The notes beneath the pieces are model-generated. The model searched no databases. It saw only the letters and a program-made list of their open reading frames with translations, and had not been told where the DNA came from. A stretch of 64,000 nt of DNA, from assembly GCF_022163125.1 (NCBI RefSeq), contig NZ_CP091881.1, positions 1,612,001 through 1,676,000 on the forward strand, read 5' to 3'. Below, one piece after another: positions 53,329 through 61,591 of this stretch (positions are counted from its first letter, which is position 1; every line of letters starts with the position of its first letter). Source of the stretch: Paenibacillus sp. HWE-109 (GTDB taxonomy: Bacteria; Bacillota; Bacilli; Paenibacillales; NBRC-103111). Both the position numbers and the translations under genes were made by a program.

Positions 53329-54288
53329 ATGGGAGCAAATGTGAATGCGATTTCTGGTGACTCTACGGTCAAAAAACGGATAATACCGACGATCTGGAAA
53401 ACATTTCTCCGTTACAAATGGCTGTATTTGCTTATGGTTCCGGGAATCGCCTATTACATCGTTTATCATTATGTGCCGATGTTCGGGCTCGTGATCGCAT
53501 TCAAGAAATACAACCTGTTGAAGGGGATGTGGGGGAGCGAATGGGTCGGCTTTGATAATTTTCGGACGATCTTCTCGTCGCCGGAATTTCCGAGTCTGAT
53601 GCGCAATACGATTCTGATCAGTGTGTACCGTATTTTATTCAACATGCTGCCTGACGTGATGCTGGCGCTTATTCTCAATGAGATTCGCGCGCCATGGTTC
53701 AAAAGGGTTGTGCAGACGATTACCTATGGACCGCATTTCTTATCGTGGATTATCGTGTATGGACTTGTCTTTTCCTTCTTTGCTCCTGGAGCAGGGCTAG
53801 TTACAACGTTCTTCCGCGATATGGGTTGGGGAGATTTGGATGTACTTGCCAATTCGGATTATTTCCGCTCGCTGCTGGTCACGTCGGATATTTGGAAGAG
53901 CACCGGTTTTGGAGCAATCATCTATTTGGCCGCGCTGTCCTCGATCAATCACGAATTGTATGAAGCGGCCGTGGTCGACGGCGCGGGGCGTTGGCGGCAG
54001 CTGTGGCATATTACGCTGCCAGGCATTCGAGAAGTATTCATTTTGCTGCTAATCTTGCGAATCGGGCATATTATGGATGCCGGCTTCGAGCAAGTCTACA
54101 TTTTCCTGAACGCTAGAGTTTACGATGTGGGTGATATTCTCGATACATGGATTTTCAGGCGAGGCATCGAGCAGATGGAATTCAGTGTTCCAGCGGCGAT
54201 GGGTGTGTTCAAATCAGTGATCGGTCTTGTGCTCGTGATAGGAGCGAACAAATTAGCCAAAAAGGTCGGCGGGTCCGGCATCTGGTAA
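53329..54288 (+). CDS. carbohydrate ABC importer permease, LplB type
   Basis: A 319-residue six-span permease with EAA loop EAAVVDGAGRWRQ and a GGSGIW end. ATG 53329 is preferred since GGAGG is 6 nt upstream, whereas the TTG at 53323 abuts it. Its closest visible relative is the permease at 38735. It lies 40 bp after the dehydrogenase and 14 bp before the second permease. Confidence 0.92.
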   Translation: MGANVNAISGDSTVKKRIIPTIWKTFLRYKWLYLLMVPGIAYYIVYHYVPMFGLVIAFKKYNLLKGMWGSEWVGFDNFRTIFSSPEFPSLMRNTILISVYRILFNMLPDVMLALILNEIRAPWFKRVVQTITYGPHFLSWIIVYGLVFSFFAPGAGLVTTFFRDMGWGDLDVLANSDYFRSLLVTSDIWKSTGFGAIIYLAALSSINHELYEAAVVDGAGRWRQLWHITLPGIREVFILLLILRIGHIMDAGFEQVYIFLNARVYDVGDILDTWIFRRGIEQMEFSVPAAMGVFKSVIGLVLVIGANKLAKKVGGSGIW

Positions 54289-54301
54289 AGGAGGCATCGC
54301 C

Positions 54302-55189
54302 ATGCCATTCATACTTAAAAAAACCAAATCAGACCGCGTTGTAGATGCCGTTCTTTATACGGTTCTGGCGATATTCTGTTTGGCAACGCTGTTCCCGATT
54401 TACTTTGTTTTCGTCATGGCGATCACGCCATATACGGAAGTGCTCAAGAACGGCGGTTTCATCATTTTCCCGCATGCCGTCACGTTCGAGGCATTCAAAA
54501 CGATTTTCTCCAGCAATACGGTTCCCAAAGCGCTGCAAGTGACAGTCTTTATCACAGTCGTCGGTACGGCGTGCAACCTGGCGATTACGACGATGCTGGC
54601 GTATCCGTTATCGAAGAAATTTCTGCCAGGACGCAATATTGTGCTGATGGGCATCGTGTTTACGATGTTGTTCTCAGGGGGGATTATCCCCATTTATTTA
54701 ACCGTCAAGGCAACCGGTTTGATGAATACCGTCTGGGCGCTGATTATTCCGGGTCTCGTGTCATCGTTCAATATATTGATTATGAAGACTTTCTTCGAAG
54801 GTCTGCCGTATGAGATTGAGGAAGCGGCGAAGGTAGACGGCTGCAGCGATATCGGCACGCTGACTCGGATTGTGCTGCCGCTCTCGCTGCCGATCATGGC
54901 AACACTCGGCTTATTCTATGGTGTGAATCATTGGAATGCGTACTTCGGCGGGGTCATGTATTTGAATGATCGGAGTCTGTATCCGCTGCAGGTCGTGCTG
55001 CGCAACATGATTGTGTCGCCCGCTATCAGTCAGGAGCTGGCTGTCCCGCAATCTGCGCTGAATACGATGCCGCCAGAAACGATTAAAATGGCTACCGTAG
55101 TGGTAGCGATTGTACCCGTGTTGATCGTATATCCGTTTTTGCAAAAATATTTCGTTAAGGGCATGCTGTTGGGTGCCGTCAAAGGGTAG
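54302..55189 (+). CDS. carbohydrate ABC importer permease, YtcP type
   Basis: A 295-residue partner permease with EAA loop EEAAKVDGCSDIG and the C-terminus FVKGMLLGAVKG, equal in length and closely similar to the permease at 39725. AAAGGAGG lies before ATG 54302. The binding-protein gene follows after 174 bp without an obvious terminator. Confidence 0.92.
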   Translation: MPFILKKTKSDRVVDAVLYTVLAIFCLATLFPIYFVFVMAITPYTEVLKNGGFIIFPHAVTFEAFKTIFSSNTVPKALQVTVFITVVGTACNLAITTMLAYPLSKKFLPGRNIVLMGIVFTMLFSGGIIPIYLTVKATGLMNTVWALIIPGLVSSFNILIMKTFFEGLPYEIEEAAKVDGCSDIGTLTRIVLPLSLPIMATLGLFYGVNHWNAYFGGVMYLNDRSLYPLQVVLRNMIVSPAISQELAVPQSALNTMPPETIKMATVVVAIVPVLIVYPFLQKYFVKGMLLGAVKG

Positions 55190-55363
55190 GTCTGACGGCG
55201 GCTTTGTTTTTCAGGAACAGTGTATTACTTACGGGAGGTGAACCTTGAGGGCAATGCATGTGGGTTTGACGATCAAACGATTCAGATGAATTGACGGAAG
55301 TAAGAAAATGGCTTGATGGTAAAAGGAATCTAATTCTTCGAAATCGAATAGGGGGTCATTGGT

Positions 55364-56965
55364 TTGAGAACGTTTTCAAAAGTAACGACTGTATTGTTGG
55401 CTTCTTCACTCTTGCTCGCTGCATGTTCGGACGCCAAAGAAGGTGCTTCATCGTCACCAGCAGGGAAGACCGGCGTTTCTTCCAGTCCGGACGCTAAGAA
55501 GGAAAAGCTGGATCTGAAATGGACGGTTATCGCAGATGCAAGTTCCCAACTTCCTTCGGCAGATAAAGATTTCGTGAAGAGTGCAATCGAAGAGAAGTTC
55601 AATGTCACTCTGAAAATGACTTACTTGCCGCTTGGTCAAGACTACACCAATAAGTTGAATACGATGATCGCTTCCGGCGACATTCCGGACCTCTTCTATG
55701 CAGAGGGTGTCCCTTCCAATAACTACATCCGTGACGGCGTGGCCCGCGACTTGACGGGCATTGTTACACCTGAGAAAATGCCGAACTATTTCAAAAATTG
55801 GGTAACTGAAGCTAACTTGAAATCATACCAAGTGCAAAGCGCGTTTAAACGTGCGCCTGTTCCTTATGAAACGAACTATTACCGTACCTTTTATATACGG
55901 AAGGATTGGCTTGACAAGTTGAATTTGAAAATGCCGACGAACTACGATGAACTCGTTAATGTTATGAAAGCCTTCACGTTCAATGATCCGGATGGCAACG
56001 GCAAGAATGACACCTACGGCTTTACGGCTGCAGGCAGCGGCACCAGCGTTTCTATGGATTTCCCGGAATTCCTGCAAAATGGCTTGGTCGGCGACACCTA
56101 TGTCGACGGCGATCAATTCATCGACGTCCGCAGCGATATCCGCATGCAAAATGTGCTTACAGATATTAAGAAACTGCTGGATCTGAAAGTTGTCGATCCG
56201 GATTGGTTCCTCAACAAATACGGGCAGCACTTTGATAAAGCGGCGCAGGGCAAAGCGGGTATCGTGATCGGTCAAGGCAGAGACCTTGCCTTCGACAACA
56301 ATCCGGCAGGCCTGCAAATGAAATCCAAGCAAGCGGGTCAAACGACAGCGGATTGGGAGCCGTTCCATCCATGGGAAAAAACCGGCACATGGGTCGAGAC
56401 GATTCCAGGCAATCCGTTCCTGATCAGCTCCAAGACTTCCGATGCCAAAGTACAGCGTTCCATTGAAATTCTCGACTGGCTGGCTGGCGAAGAAGGATTT
56501 CTGTTGACCCGTTACGGCAAAGAAGGCGTTCATTACAAGCGCAACGGCAAGACAATAGAAGTGAATCAAGATGCTTACAAGAAAGACGTAATCGACAACA
56601 ATAACTTCATTGAAATCTATGGCTGGTTTACACCGCGCAAACCGGAGGTGTTCGGGCTGAATGTCGTCGATCCGAAAATTACGGAGCGCGATAAGAAAAT
56701 CGTGGAGAAAATCAACAGTTACAAAATTCTTCCTTCTGTCGGCACGGCTCTGACTGTCAAGGAAGGCATGGATTTGGGCGCGATGCGCAAACGGATGAAT
56801 GAACTGCATATCCAAGTTGTGTATAAAGACAAGGATGCATCCAATTGGCCGCAATACCGTCAAGAAATCATGACGAAATTCGGCGGCAAGGCGATTTTTG
56901 ACAACTATGCTGAGCTTGCTACAGCAGCCAAAGGCAAAACGATCAAGTTCAAAGCGGAAAACTAA
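55364..56965 (+). CDS. extracellular solute-binding lipoprotein
   Basis: A 533-residue lipoprotein starting with TTG (55364) behind AGGGGG; lipobox LLLAAC (Cys 21) and a Ser/Ala/Pro linker. It is paralogous to the SBP at 37045: same length and shared ADKDFVK, AIEEKFNVTLK, DPDWFLNK and AAQGKAG segments. Here the gene comes after the permeases, in the reverse of the order at 37-40.6 kb. A strong stem-loop separates it from the beta-helix gene. Confidence 0.9.
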   Translation: MRTFSKVTTVLLASSLLLAACSDAKEGASSSPAGKTGVSSSPDAKKEKLDLKWTVIADASSQLPSADKDFVKSAIEEKFNVTLKMTYLPLGQDYTNKLNTMIASGDIPDLFYAEGVPSNNYIRDGVARDLTGIVTPEKMPNYFKNWVTEANLKSYQVQSAFKRAPVPYETNYYRTFYIRKDWLDKLNLKMPTNYDELVNVMKAFTFNDPDGNGKNDTYGFTAAGSGTSVSMDFPEFLQNGLVGDTYVDGDQFIDVRSDIRMQNVLTDIKKLLDLKVVDPDWFLNKYGQHFDKAAQGKAGIVIGQGRDLAFDNNPAGLQMKSKQAGQTTADWEPFHPWEKTGTWVETIPGNPFLISSKTSDAKVQRSIEILDWLAGEEGFLLTRYGKEGVHYKRNGKTIEVNQDAYKKDVIDNNNFIEIYGWFTPRKPEVFGLNVVDPKITERDKKIVEKINSYKILPSVGTALTVKEGMDLGAMRKRMNELHIQVVYKDKDASNWPQYRQEIMTKFGGKAIFDNYAELATAAKGKTIKFKAEN

Positions 56966-56987
56966 TACGTAGACGTTGTACGGCATG

Positions 56988-57032
56988 ATGGTCAGACTAG
57001 CGGAGGTTCCAGATGTTCGCTAGTCTGACCAT
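56988..57032 (+). other. strong intercistronic stem-loop after binding-protein gene
   Basis: A perfect 15-bp stem, ATGGTCAGACTAGCG (56988-57002) with its complement at 57018-57032, around a 15-nt loop; only TTT follows. It may partly terminate or protect the upstream mRNA. Confidence 0.65.
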
Positions 57033-57157
57033 TTAGACGTTCCTTGCTGCGGCAGTCTCCAATCCCCGCGTATGAGCGCGGATATGGCCTGCTGTTCCCG
57101 GAACATGATCATCAGGCGAGCTTACCTAAACCCTTTGCGAAATGGAGTTGTTGAACG

Positions 57158-59575
57158 ATGTTTTTCCTGACTGACAAAAAAGGAAAATCGAATGCGACGA
57201 ACGTAACTGGCGAGGCGAATCAAGCAACAGGTAAAGCGGGCGAAGCAATCAGTAGACGAAAGATGCTGGCAACGCTAGGGATTGGCGGTGCGATGCTGGC
57301 TGGAAGCGCTTTGGTTCCTCGTATCGCATCAGCAGACAATGAGAAATTCAGCAACAGCAGCCAAGGGAATCAAGTGCTGCGAGTCAGCAACGTGGAGGAG
57401 CTCAAGTCACTCCCTTCCGGCCAATTGGATGACGGCCTCTATGTGTTTGTCGGAGGCTACTATAAGAACGGTGACGGAGGCGCCAAGCTTGTTCGCTTTG
57501 TAGTAGGCAGCACCAAAGCGGATAACGGCGGTACGGTGCACAAGCCGATCAAGCCGATCAAGGGCGGCAAAGGTCGCGAGAATGACGATAGCATGGGACG
57601 GAAGCCGCCTAAGACGGAGGGTTGTTTCGAAGTCGTACATAGTGGGGTTGGCGACTTTCGCTGGTTCGGCATATTCGATGTGAAGAAGAATGCCGATGAT
57701 GCGCTCGAGGCGCTGATCAATGATCCTTCGATCCACCGGGTTGAGGCGTACTCGGATTTGAACTTCGTGAAGCGTCATGTGTTCCATCGCAGCGACATAG
57801 AAATTGATTTCCACGGTCACACTGTGACGACCGAAGGCATGGAGTTGAACACGCTGGATAATCCGTTCGGCGCTGTGATGTTTTTTCAAGGAATAGTAAC
57901 CGGAATCGTGCAAACGGTAACACTAACACAAGATTTACAGGAGTACTCTGATATATTTGAAGTCGCTGATTCGTCGATTTTTGAAGTGGACAGCTGGTGG
58001 CATGCCCAGATCAAAAACAATGCTGCCGGCGGCGCGCAGCGTGAACTTGACTATTTGATCAAAGTAACGGAAATTTTCGATGCCACCCATGTTCGGTTCA
58101 ATTACAAGTTGGGCTGGCTGCTTGCCAAGGGACGGCCGGTTACTTACAAAAAAGTTCACCCTGCTTTCCGCTGCCACGTTCGCAATATGCAATTTATCGG
58201 CATACCGGTGCCTCCCAATGGCACAAGCGTTAGACCGTTCCCAACATGGGATCAGATTGGATCGAATCCTGTTGCCTACGAGTTCGCCGTCGAATGCGAC
58301 GCATCGGGGATTAAGGCGACCAAGGTGTTCTGGCCAGTCGTCATGCGGAGATACAACACTCATTATGTGACGGAGCGCTGTCAATTGATGAATCCGGAAG
58401 AACGCGACTGGGGCGGTACCGGCTATTTGACGCAACAGCTCAACGTGCTGTACGGGCATGTCAGGGATTGCAATACGAGCAACGCTCGGCACTTGAACGA
58501 TTTTACATGTGCAGCCTATAGTCTGGTGGAAAATTGCCACGGTGACGGCGATGAATACGGCCCGTTCGTTACCCATGGGCAATATGAGCACGATCTGACG
58601 TATCTGAACAACTCAGGACTGCTATCGTTCGCGAACAGCGGCACAACTTGGGGAGACAGCGCCAAGCGGGTGACGGTGAAGAAACATATCGCTTCCCGGA
58701 TCGTGGCGAGCAAGCGCTTAACGGATCTGACACTTGAGGATTGTCATGCGGTCGTAACGTATACCAAACCTGGTGTGAAGATGGCCAATTCCGGTTCCTT
58801 CTGGGTCAATATGGATGGGTTGCAAATGCGAGGCTGCACGGCCGAAGAGATGGTTACGATTTCGAAGGGCTCGTCTCGCGGAAAAAGGAAAAACATCATC
58901 GATAGCTGCTCCTTCGGCATGCTCAAGGGATACGAAATCGCCCGCCCGATCCGTACGGGAACGACGCAGGTAGGGTATACGCCAAGCAATGGAGAATTGA
59001 CGATTCTGAACAGCGAGTTCTATAACATCGAAGACGTCAACCTCGGGAGTATCAATAAGCTGACGCTTGTTAATACGTGGTTCAAGGGGGTGCCTCAAAC
59101 GGGTGGTACGGTTAGGGTAGGAACTCGTGAAATCATCATGCAGGGCGGCGGGCTCGTGGATTGCTGCTTCTTGTTTACGGGCGCTTGGGATAAAGTTGGC
59201 GATGTGAACAGCGCCAAGAATAAGCCGGATCAGTCGATCACGATCGATGGCGGAGCAGTATTCAGCGGGAGCAATAGCGAGAGAGCTTTCTTGAAGAGCG
59301 TTGACCCGACTAACGTGATGACTTGGAACTTCGGGAATTTAACGAGTAGCGCTGCCGATGTGAACATGGCGCATTTCCATATGCAGGACGGCGTGAACAA
59401 ATGGAAAGCGATCGGCTCTCGATTTATTGGAGGAAAGTATGTGGCGGAAGCTAACTTAGGCAGCGGGACTTACTTCTTAATGGCGTCTTGTGTGGAAGAA
59501 GGGGTTAACCGGACAGCGCTGCCGCCAGAAAGTGATACAGTGAAGCATAGTACTGGAAATTTTTTGTTTTCCTAA
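57158..59575 (+). CDS. Tat-exported beta-helix (pectate-lyase-like) protein
   Basis: An 805-residue protein. After ~30 polar residues comes a twin-arginine signal, SRRKMLATLG (Arg33-Arg34), a hydrophobic stretch and an ASA|D cleavage site near residue 59, so it should be exported folded by Tat. The mature part resembles the 696-residue cytoplasmic protein at 49916 throughout, with N/G-rich repeated strands suggesting a right-handed beta-helix of the pectate-lyase superfamily; the activity is unknown. An insertion of ~25 charged residues near 125-150 is absent from the paralogue. A tatA gene lies two genes downstream. TGGAG lies before ATG 57158. Confidence 0.8.
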   Translation: MFFLTDKKGKSNATNVTGEANQATGKAGEAISRRKMLATLGIGGAMLAGSALVPRIASADNEKFSNSSQGNQVLRVSNVEELKSLPSGQLDDGLYVFVGGYYKNGDGGAKLVRFVVGSTKADNGGTVHKPIKPIKGGKGRENDDSMGRKPPKTEGCFEVVHSGVGDFRWFGIFDVKKNADDALEALINDPSIHRVEAYSDLNFVKRHVFHRSDIEIDFHGHTVTTEGMELNTLDNPFGAVMFFQGIVTGIVQTVTLTQDLQEYSDIFEVADSSIFEVDSWWHAQIKNNAAGGAQRELDYLIKVTEIFDATHVRFNYKLGWLLAKGRPVTYKKVHPAFRCHVRNMQFIGIPVPPNGTSVRPFPTWDQIGSNPVAYEFAVECDASGIKATKVFWPVVMRRYNTHYVTERCQLMNPEERDWGGTGYLTQQLNVLYGHVRDCNTSNARHLNDFTCAAYSLVENCHGDGDEYGPFVTHGQYEHDLTYLNNSGLLSFANSGTTWGDSAKRVTVKKHIASRIVASKRLTDLTLEDCHAVVTYTKPGVKMANSGSFWVNMDGLQMRGCTAEEMVTISKGSSRGKRKNIIDSCSFGMLKGYEIARPIRTGTTQVGYTPSNGELTILNSEFYNIEDVNLGSINKLTLVNTWFKGVPQTGGTVRVGTREIIMQGGGLVDCCFLFTGAWDKVGDVNSAKNKPDQSITIDGGAVFSGSNSERAFLKSVDPTNVMTWNFGNLTSSAADVNMAHFHMQDGVNKWKAIGSRFIGGKYVAEANLGSGTYFLMASCVEEGVNRTALPPESDTVKHSTGNFLFS

Positions 59576-59586
59576 TCCCTAGTACA

Positions 59587-59617
59587 TTGACAGGTAATGG
59601 TGGAACATGGCTATAAT
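59587..59617 (+). promoter_or_regulatory. consensus promoter hexamers with 19-bp spacer
   Basis: TTGACA (59587-59592) and TATAAT (59612-59617), both perfect, separated by 19 bp, ~80 bp before the GntR-SBP gene. Confidence 0.55.
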
Positions 59618-59696
59618 AAAATTAGCAATGCAGATGCAGGAAAAGACTGTTGCTTCCTGATCTTGACAGTGTATCGGATGGAAATGAGGTCTAACG

Positions 59697-61076
59697 ATGG
59701 AAGAACGGACAATACGCAAGACGTCCCGCGAACGGTTAAGCGAACTCGTCAGTACGCTGCGGGAAGACATACTGACAGGAAAGCGGGCGGTGGGGGAATA
59801 TCTGCCTTCTGAGAAGACATTCGCTGCGCAATTCTTTCTAAGCAACCAATCTGTGCGCAAAGGGCTCGAAGTTCTTGTTTCAGAAGGGTTGATTGAGAAA
59901 ATACCGCGCGTCGGCACCAAGGTTGTCGGTCCACCGGACGGGGCCTTCGTTACTGTGAAGTTAGGCTTCCACAGCTCCGTAACTGGCGAAGCCGATTTGC
60001 ACAGGCTGCTCGCCATCTTTCAAAAGGAAAACCCGCATATTCGGGTACAAGCTGTGCCTACCTCCAGCAACAATTACGGTTATATCAGCGAGTACTTGTC
60101 CAGCGGCCTGCTTGATGTGGTGATGATGAACTTCAAGAATTTTCAGGAATGCGCGGAAAATGGAGACGAAGGACTGCTGGAGCCGATGGAACGGAATCCA
60201 GAGCTGTATTCGTTCTTGTCAGATGCCTTTCAGGTGGAGGGCCGCCAGCTCGTGCAGCCGTTTATTTTCTCCCCACTCATTCTGTGCTACAACCGTGAGC
60301 ACTTTCAAGCGGCGAATTTGTCCGAGCCGGATAGCAGCTGGCAATGGAAGGACTTGATCGAATATTCGTCAAAGCTGGCCATCCCAAATGAACGGCTTGG
60401 TTTTCATTGCGACTTGTATTCATCTAATCGTTGGCCTTTGCTGCTGTTGCAAACCGGTAAAAAGTTCGAGAGGCATGAAGACGGCCGGCTTAAACTTGCC
60501 GGCACGCCGATGATGGATGCGCTTCGCTACTGCGGGGAGATGAAACACAGTATTCCCTCTCTATCGGAAGGGATAACGACAGGTGAATCGGAACTGCTCT
60601 TGGCTAAGGGCAAGGCGTCGATGATTATGACTAGTTATTTTTACTTGAACTATTTGCTTGGTGAGCGTCTGTCCTTTGACGTCGCGCCTGTGCCGCACTT
60701 CGGCACGCCGATGACCATGCTGCTTAACACGGGCCTTGCTGTCAACCGTCAGTCGAACGTCAAAGACGCCGCCGTCAAGCTGGTCGAATTTCTCACGAGC
60801 ACGAAGGCGCAGCTATTCGTTCGGCAGCATACCTATAGTCTTCCTGCCAGAAAATCAGCCGCTGAATGGGTTGGGGAAGAAAAGCGGTATCTGCCTTCCA
60901 GATTTTCGCTGTTTCGCGAAACGATTCCGGGTTTTAGATATTTCACGGATTTGGCCATTAGCGCAAGAGAACTGTCCGAAATTAATCAGGAATTGAAGAT
61001 GTATTGGGCAGGTTTGGAAACGGAAGAGGCGTTATGCGCGCAAATCGAGGAGCGCCTTACGCTAAGTACAACATAA
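59697..61076 (+). CDS. GntR-type regulator fused to an ABC solute-binding domain
   Basis: A 459-residue cytoplasmic protein. Residues ~8-75 form a GntR winged helix-turn-helix (LREDILTGKRAVGEYLPSEK, SNQSVRKGLEVLVSEGLIEK). Residues ~85-440 look like a family 1 extracellular sugar-binding protein (FQKENPHIRVQAVPTSSNNY, DVVMMNFKNFQ, KGKASMIMTSYFYL, LVEFLTSTKAQLFVRQ) but without any signal peptide. The usual GntR effector domains (FCD, UTRA, LacI-type) are absent. It probably senses, inside the cell, the same solute the neighbouring importer brings in, and controls this locus. Confidence 0.85.
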   Translation: MEERTIRKTSRERLSELVSTLREDILTGKRAVGEYLPSEKTFAAQFFLSNQSVRKGLEVLVSEGLIEKIPRVGTKVVGPPDGAFVTVKLGFHSSVTGEADLHRLLAIFQKENPHIRVQAVPTSSNNYGYISEYLSSGLLDVVMMNFKNFQECAENGDEGLLEPMERNPELYSFLSDAFQVEGRQLVQPFIFSPLILCYNREHFQAANLSEPDSSWQWKDLIEYSSKLAIPNERLGFHCDLYSSNRWPLLLLQTGKKFERHEDGRLKLAGTPMMDALRYCGEMKHSIPSLSEGITTGESELLLAKGKASMIMTSYFYLNYLLGERLSFDVAPVPHFGTPMTMLLNTGLAVNRQSNVKDAAVKLVEFLTSTKAQLFVRQHTYSLPARKSAAEWVGEEKRYLPSRFSLFRETIPGFRYFTDLAISARELSEINQELKMYWAGLETEEALCAQIEERLTLSTT

Positions 61077-61116
61077 ATAGCAGCTATTTGAACCGTAACC
61101 AAGAGGGGGAAGTTAG

Positions 61117-61341
61117 ATGCCGCACTTTAGTGCTTCAACCATTCTGTTATTGCTTATAACGGCTCTCGTCTTGTTTGGGCCCAGCAAACTGCCGGAATTA
61201 GGTCGGGCGTTCGGCAAGACCTTGAAGGAATTTAAAAACGGAACCAAGGAATTACTCGGGCCTGATGATCCGCAATCACAGGCACAGCCTCTGGCACAGG
61301 CTCGCAAGGAGTCTTCTGCTGACGATGTCAACAGGCGTTAA
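61117..61341 (+). CDS. tatA: TatA-type twin-arginine translocase subunit
   Basis: A 74-residue protein with one N-terminal membrane helix (TILLLLITALVLFG), the TatA hinge FGPSKLPELGRAFGK, an amphipathic helix (TLKEFKNGTKELL) and a charged tail. TatA forms the pore-like assembly through which folded proteins cross the membrane. No tatC is seen here, so it would rely on one elsewhere. Its place directly after a Tat substrate and its regulator suggests dedicated co-expression. GGGGGAAG lies before ATG 61117. Confidence 0.92.
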   Translation: MPHFSASTILLLLITALVLFGPSKLPELGRAFGKTLKEFKNGTKELLGPDDPQSQAQPLAQARKESSADDVNRR

Positions 61342-61367
61342 TTAACTTTTGAATCATGCAAGTGCAT

Positions 61368-61421
61368 AGATCGTTTTCACGAAGGCAAAAGATGCCGGAT
61401 GATTACGATCTTTTTTTTTTG
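61368..61421 (+). terminator. terminator of the tatA locus
   Basis: AGATCGT (61368-61374) pairs with ACGATCT (61405-61411), with a ten-T run. Confidence 0.75.
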
Positions 61422-61460
61422 CTAAAAGTTCACTGTGATTCATTTAACATATGGAATATT

Positions 61461-61551
61461 GTTCAATATATTGTTTTTAAGATTATAATACAGTTGAAAT
61501 AATGAGATATAAGCGATATAATAACCATAAATGAAATTCAGTATATTGAAC
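61461..61551 (+). promoter_or_regulatory. promoter bracketed by inverted operator-like sites
   Basis: TTGAAA (61494-61499), 17-bp spacer and TATAAT (61517-61522). GTTCAATATA (61461-61470) upstream and its exact complement TATATTGAAC (61542-61551) downstream flank the promoter symmetrically. Confidence 0.6.
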
Positions 61552-61591
61552 TTTAGTTAACCAATTGATTTATTCTCAGGAGGGTAAACAC

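Noticed and set aside
55823..56986. 387-residue minus-strand ORF opposite the third binding-protein gene
   Set aside because: It is antisense to a clear lipoprotein gene, has no family-like motifs and no ribosome site.
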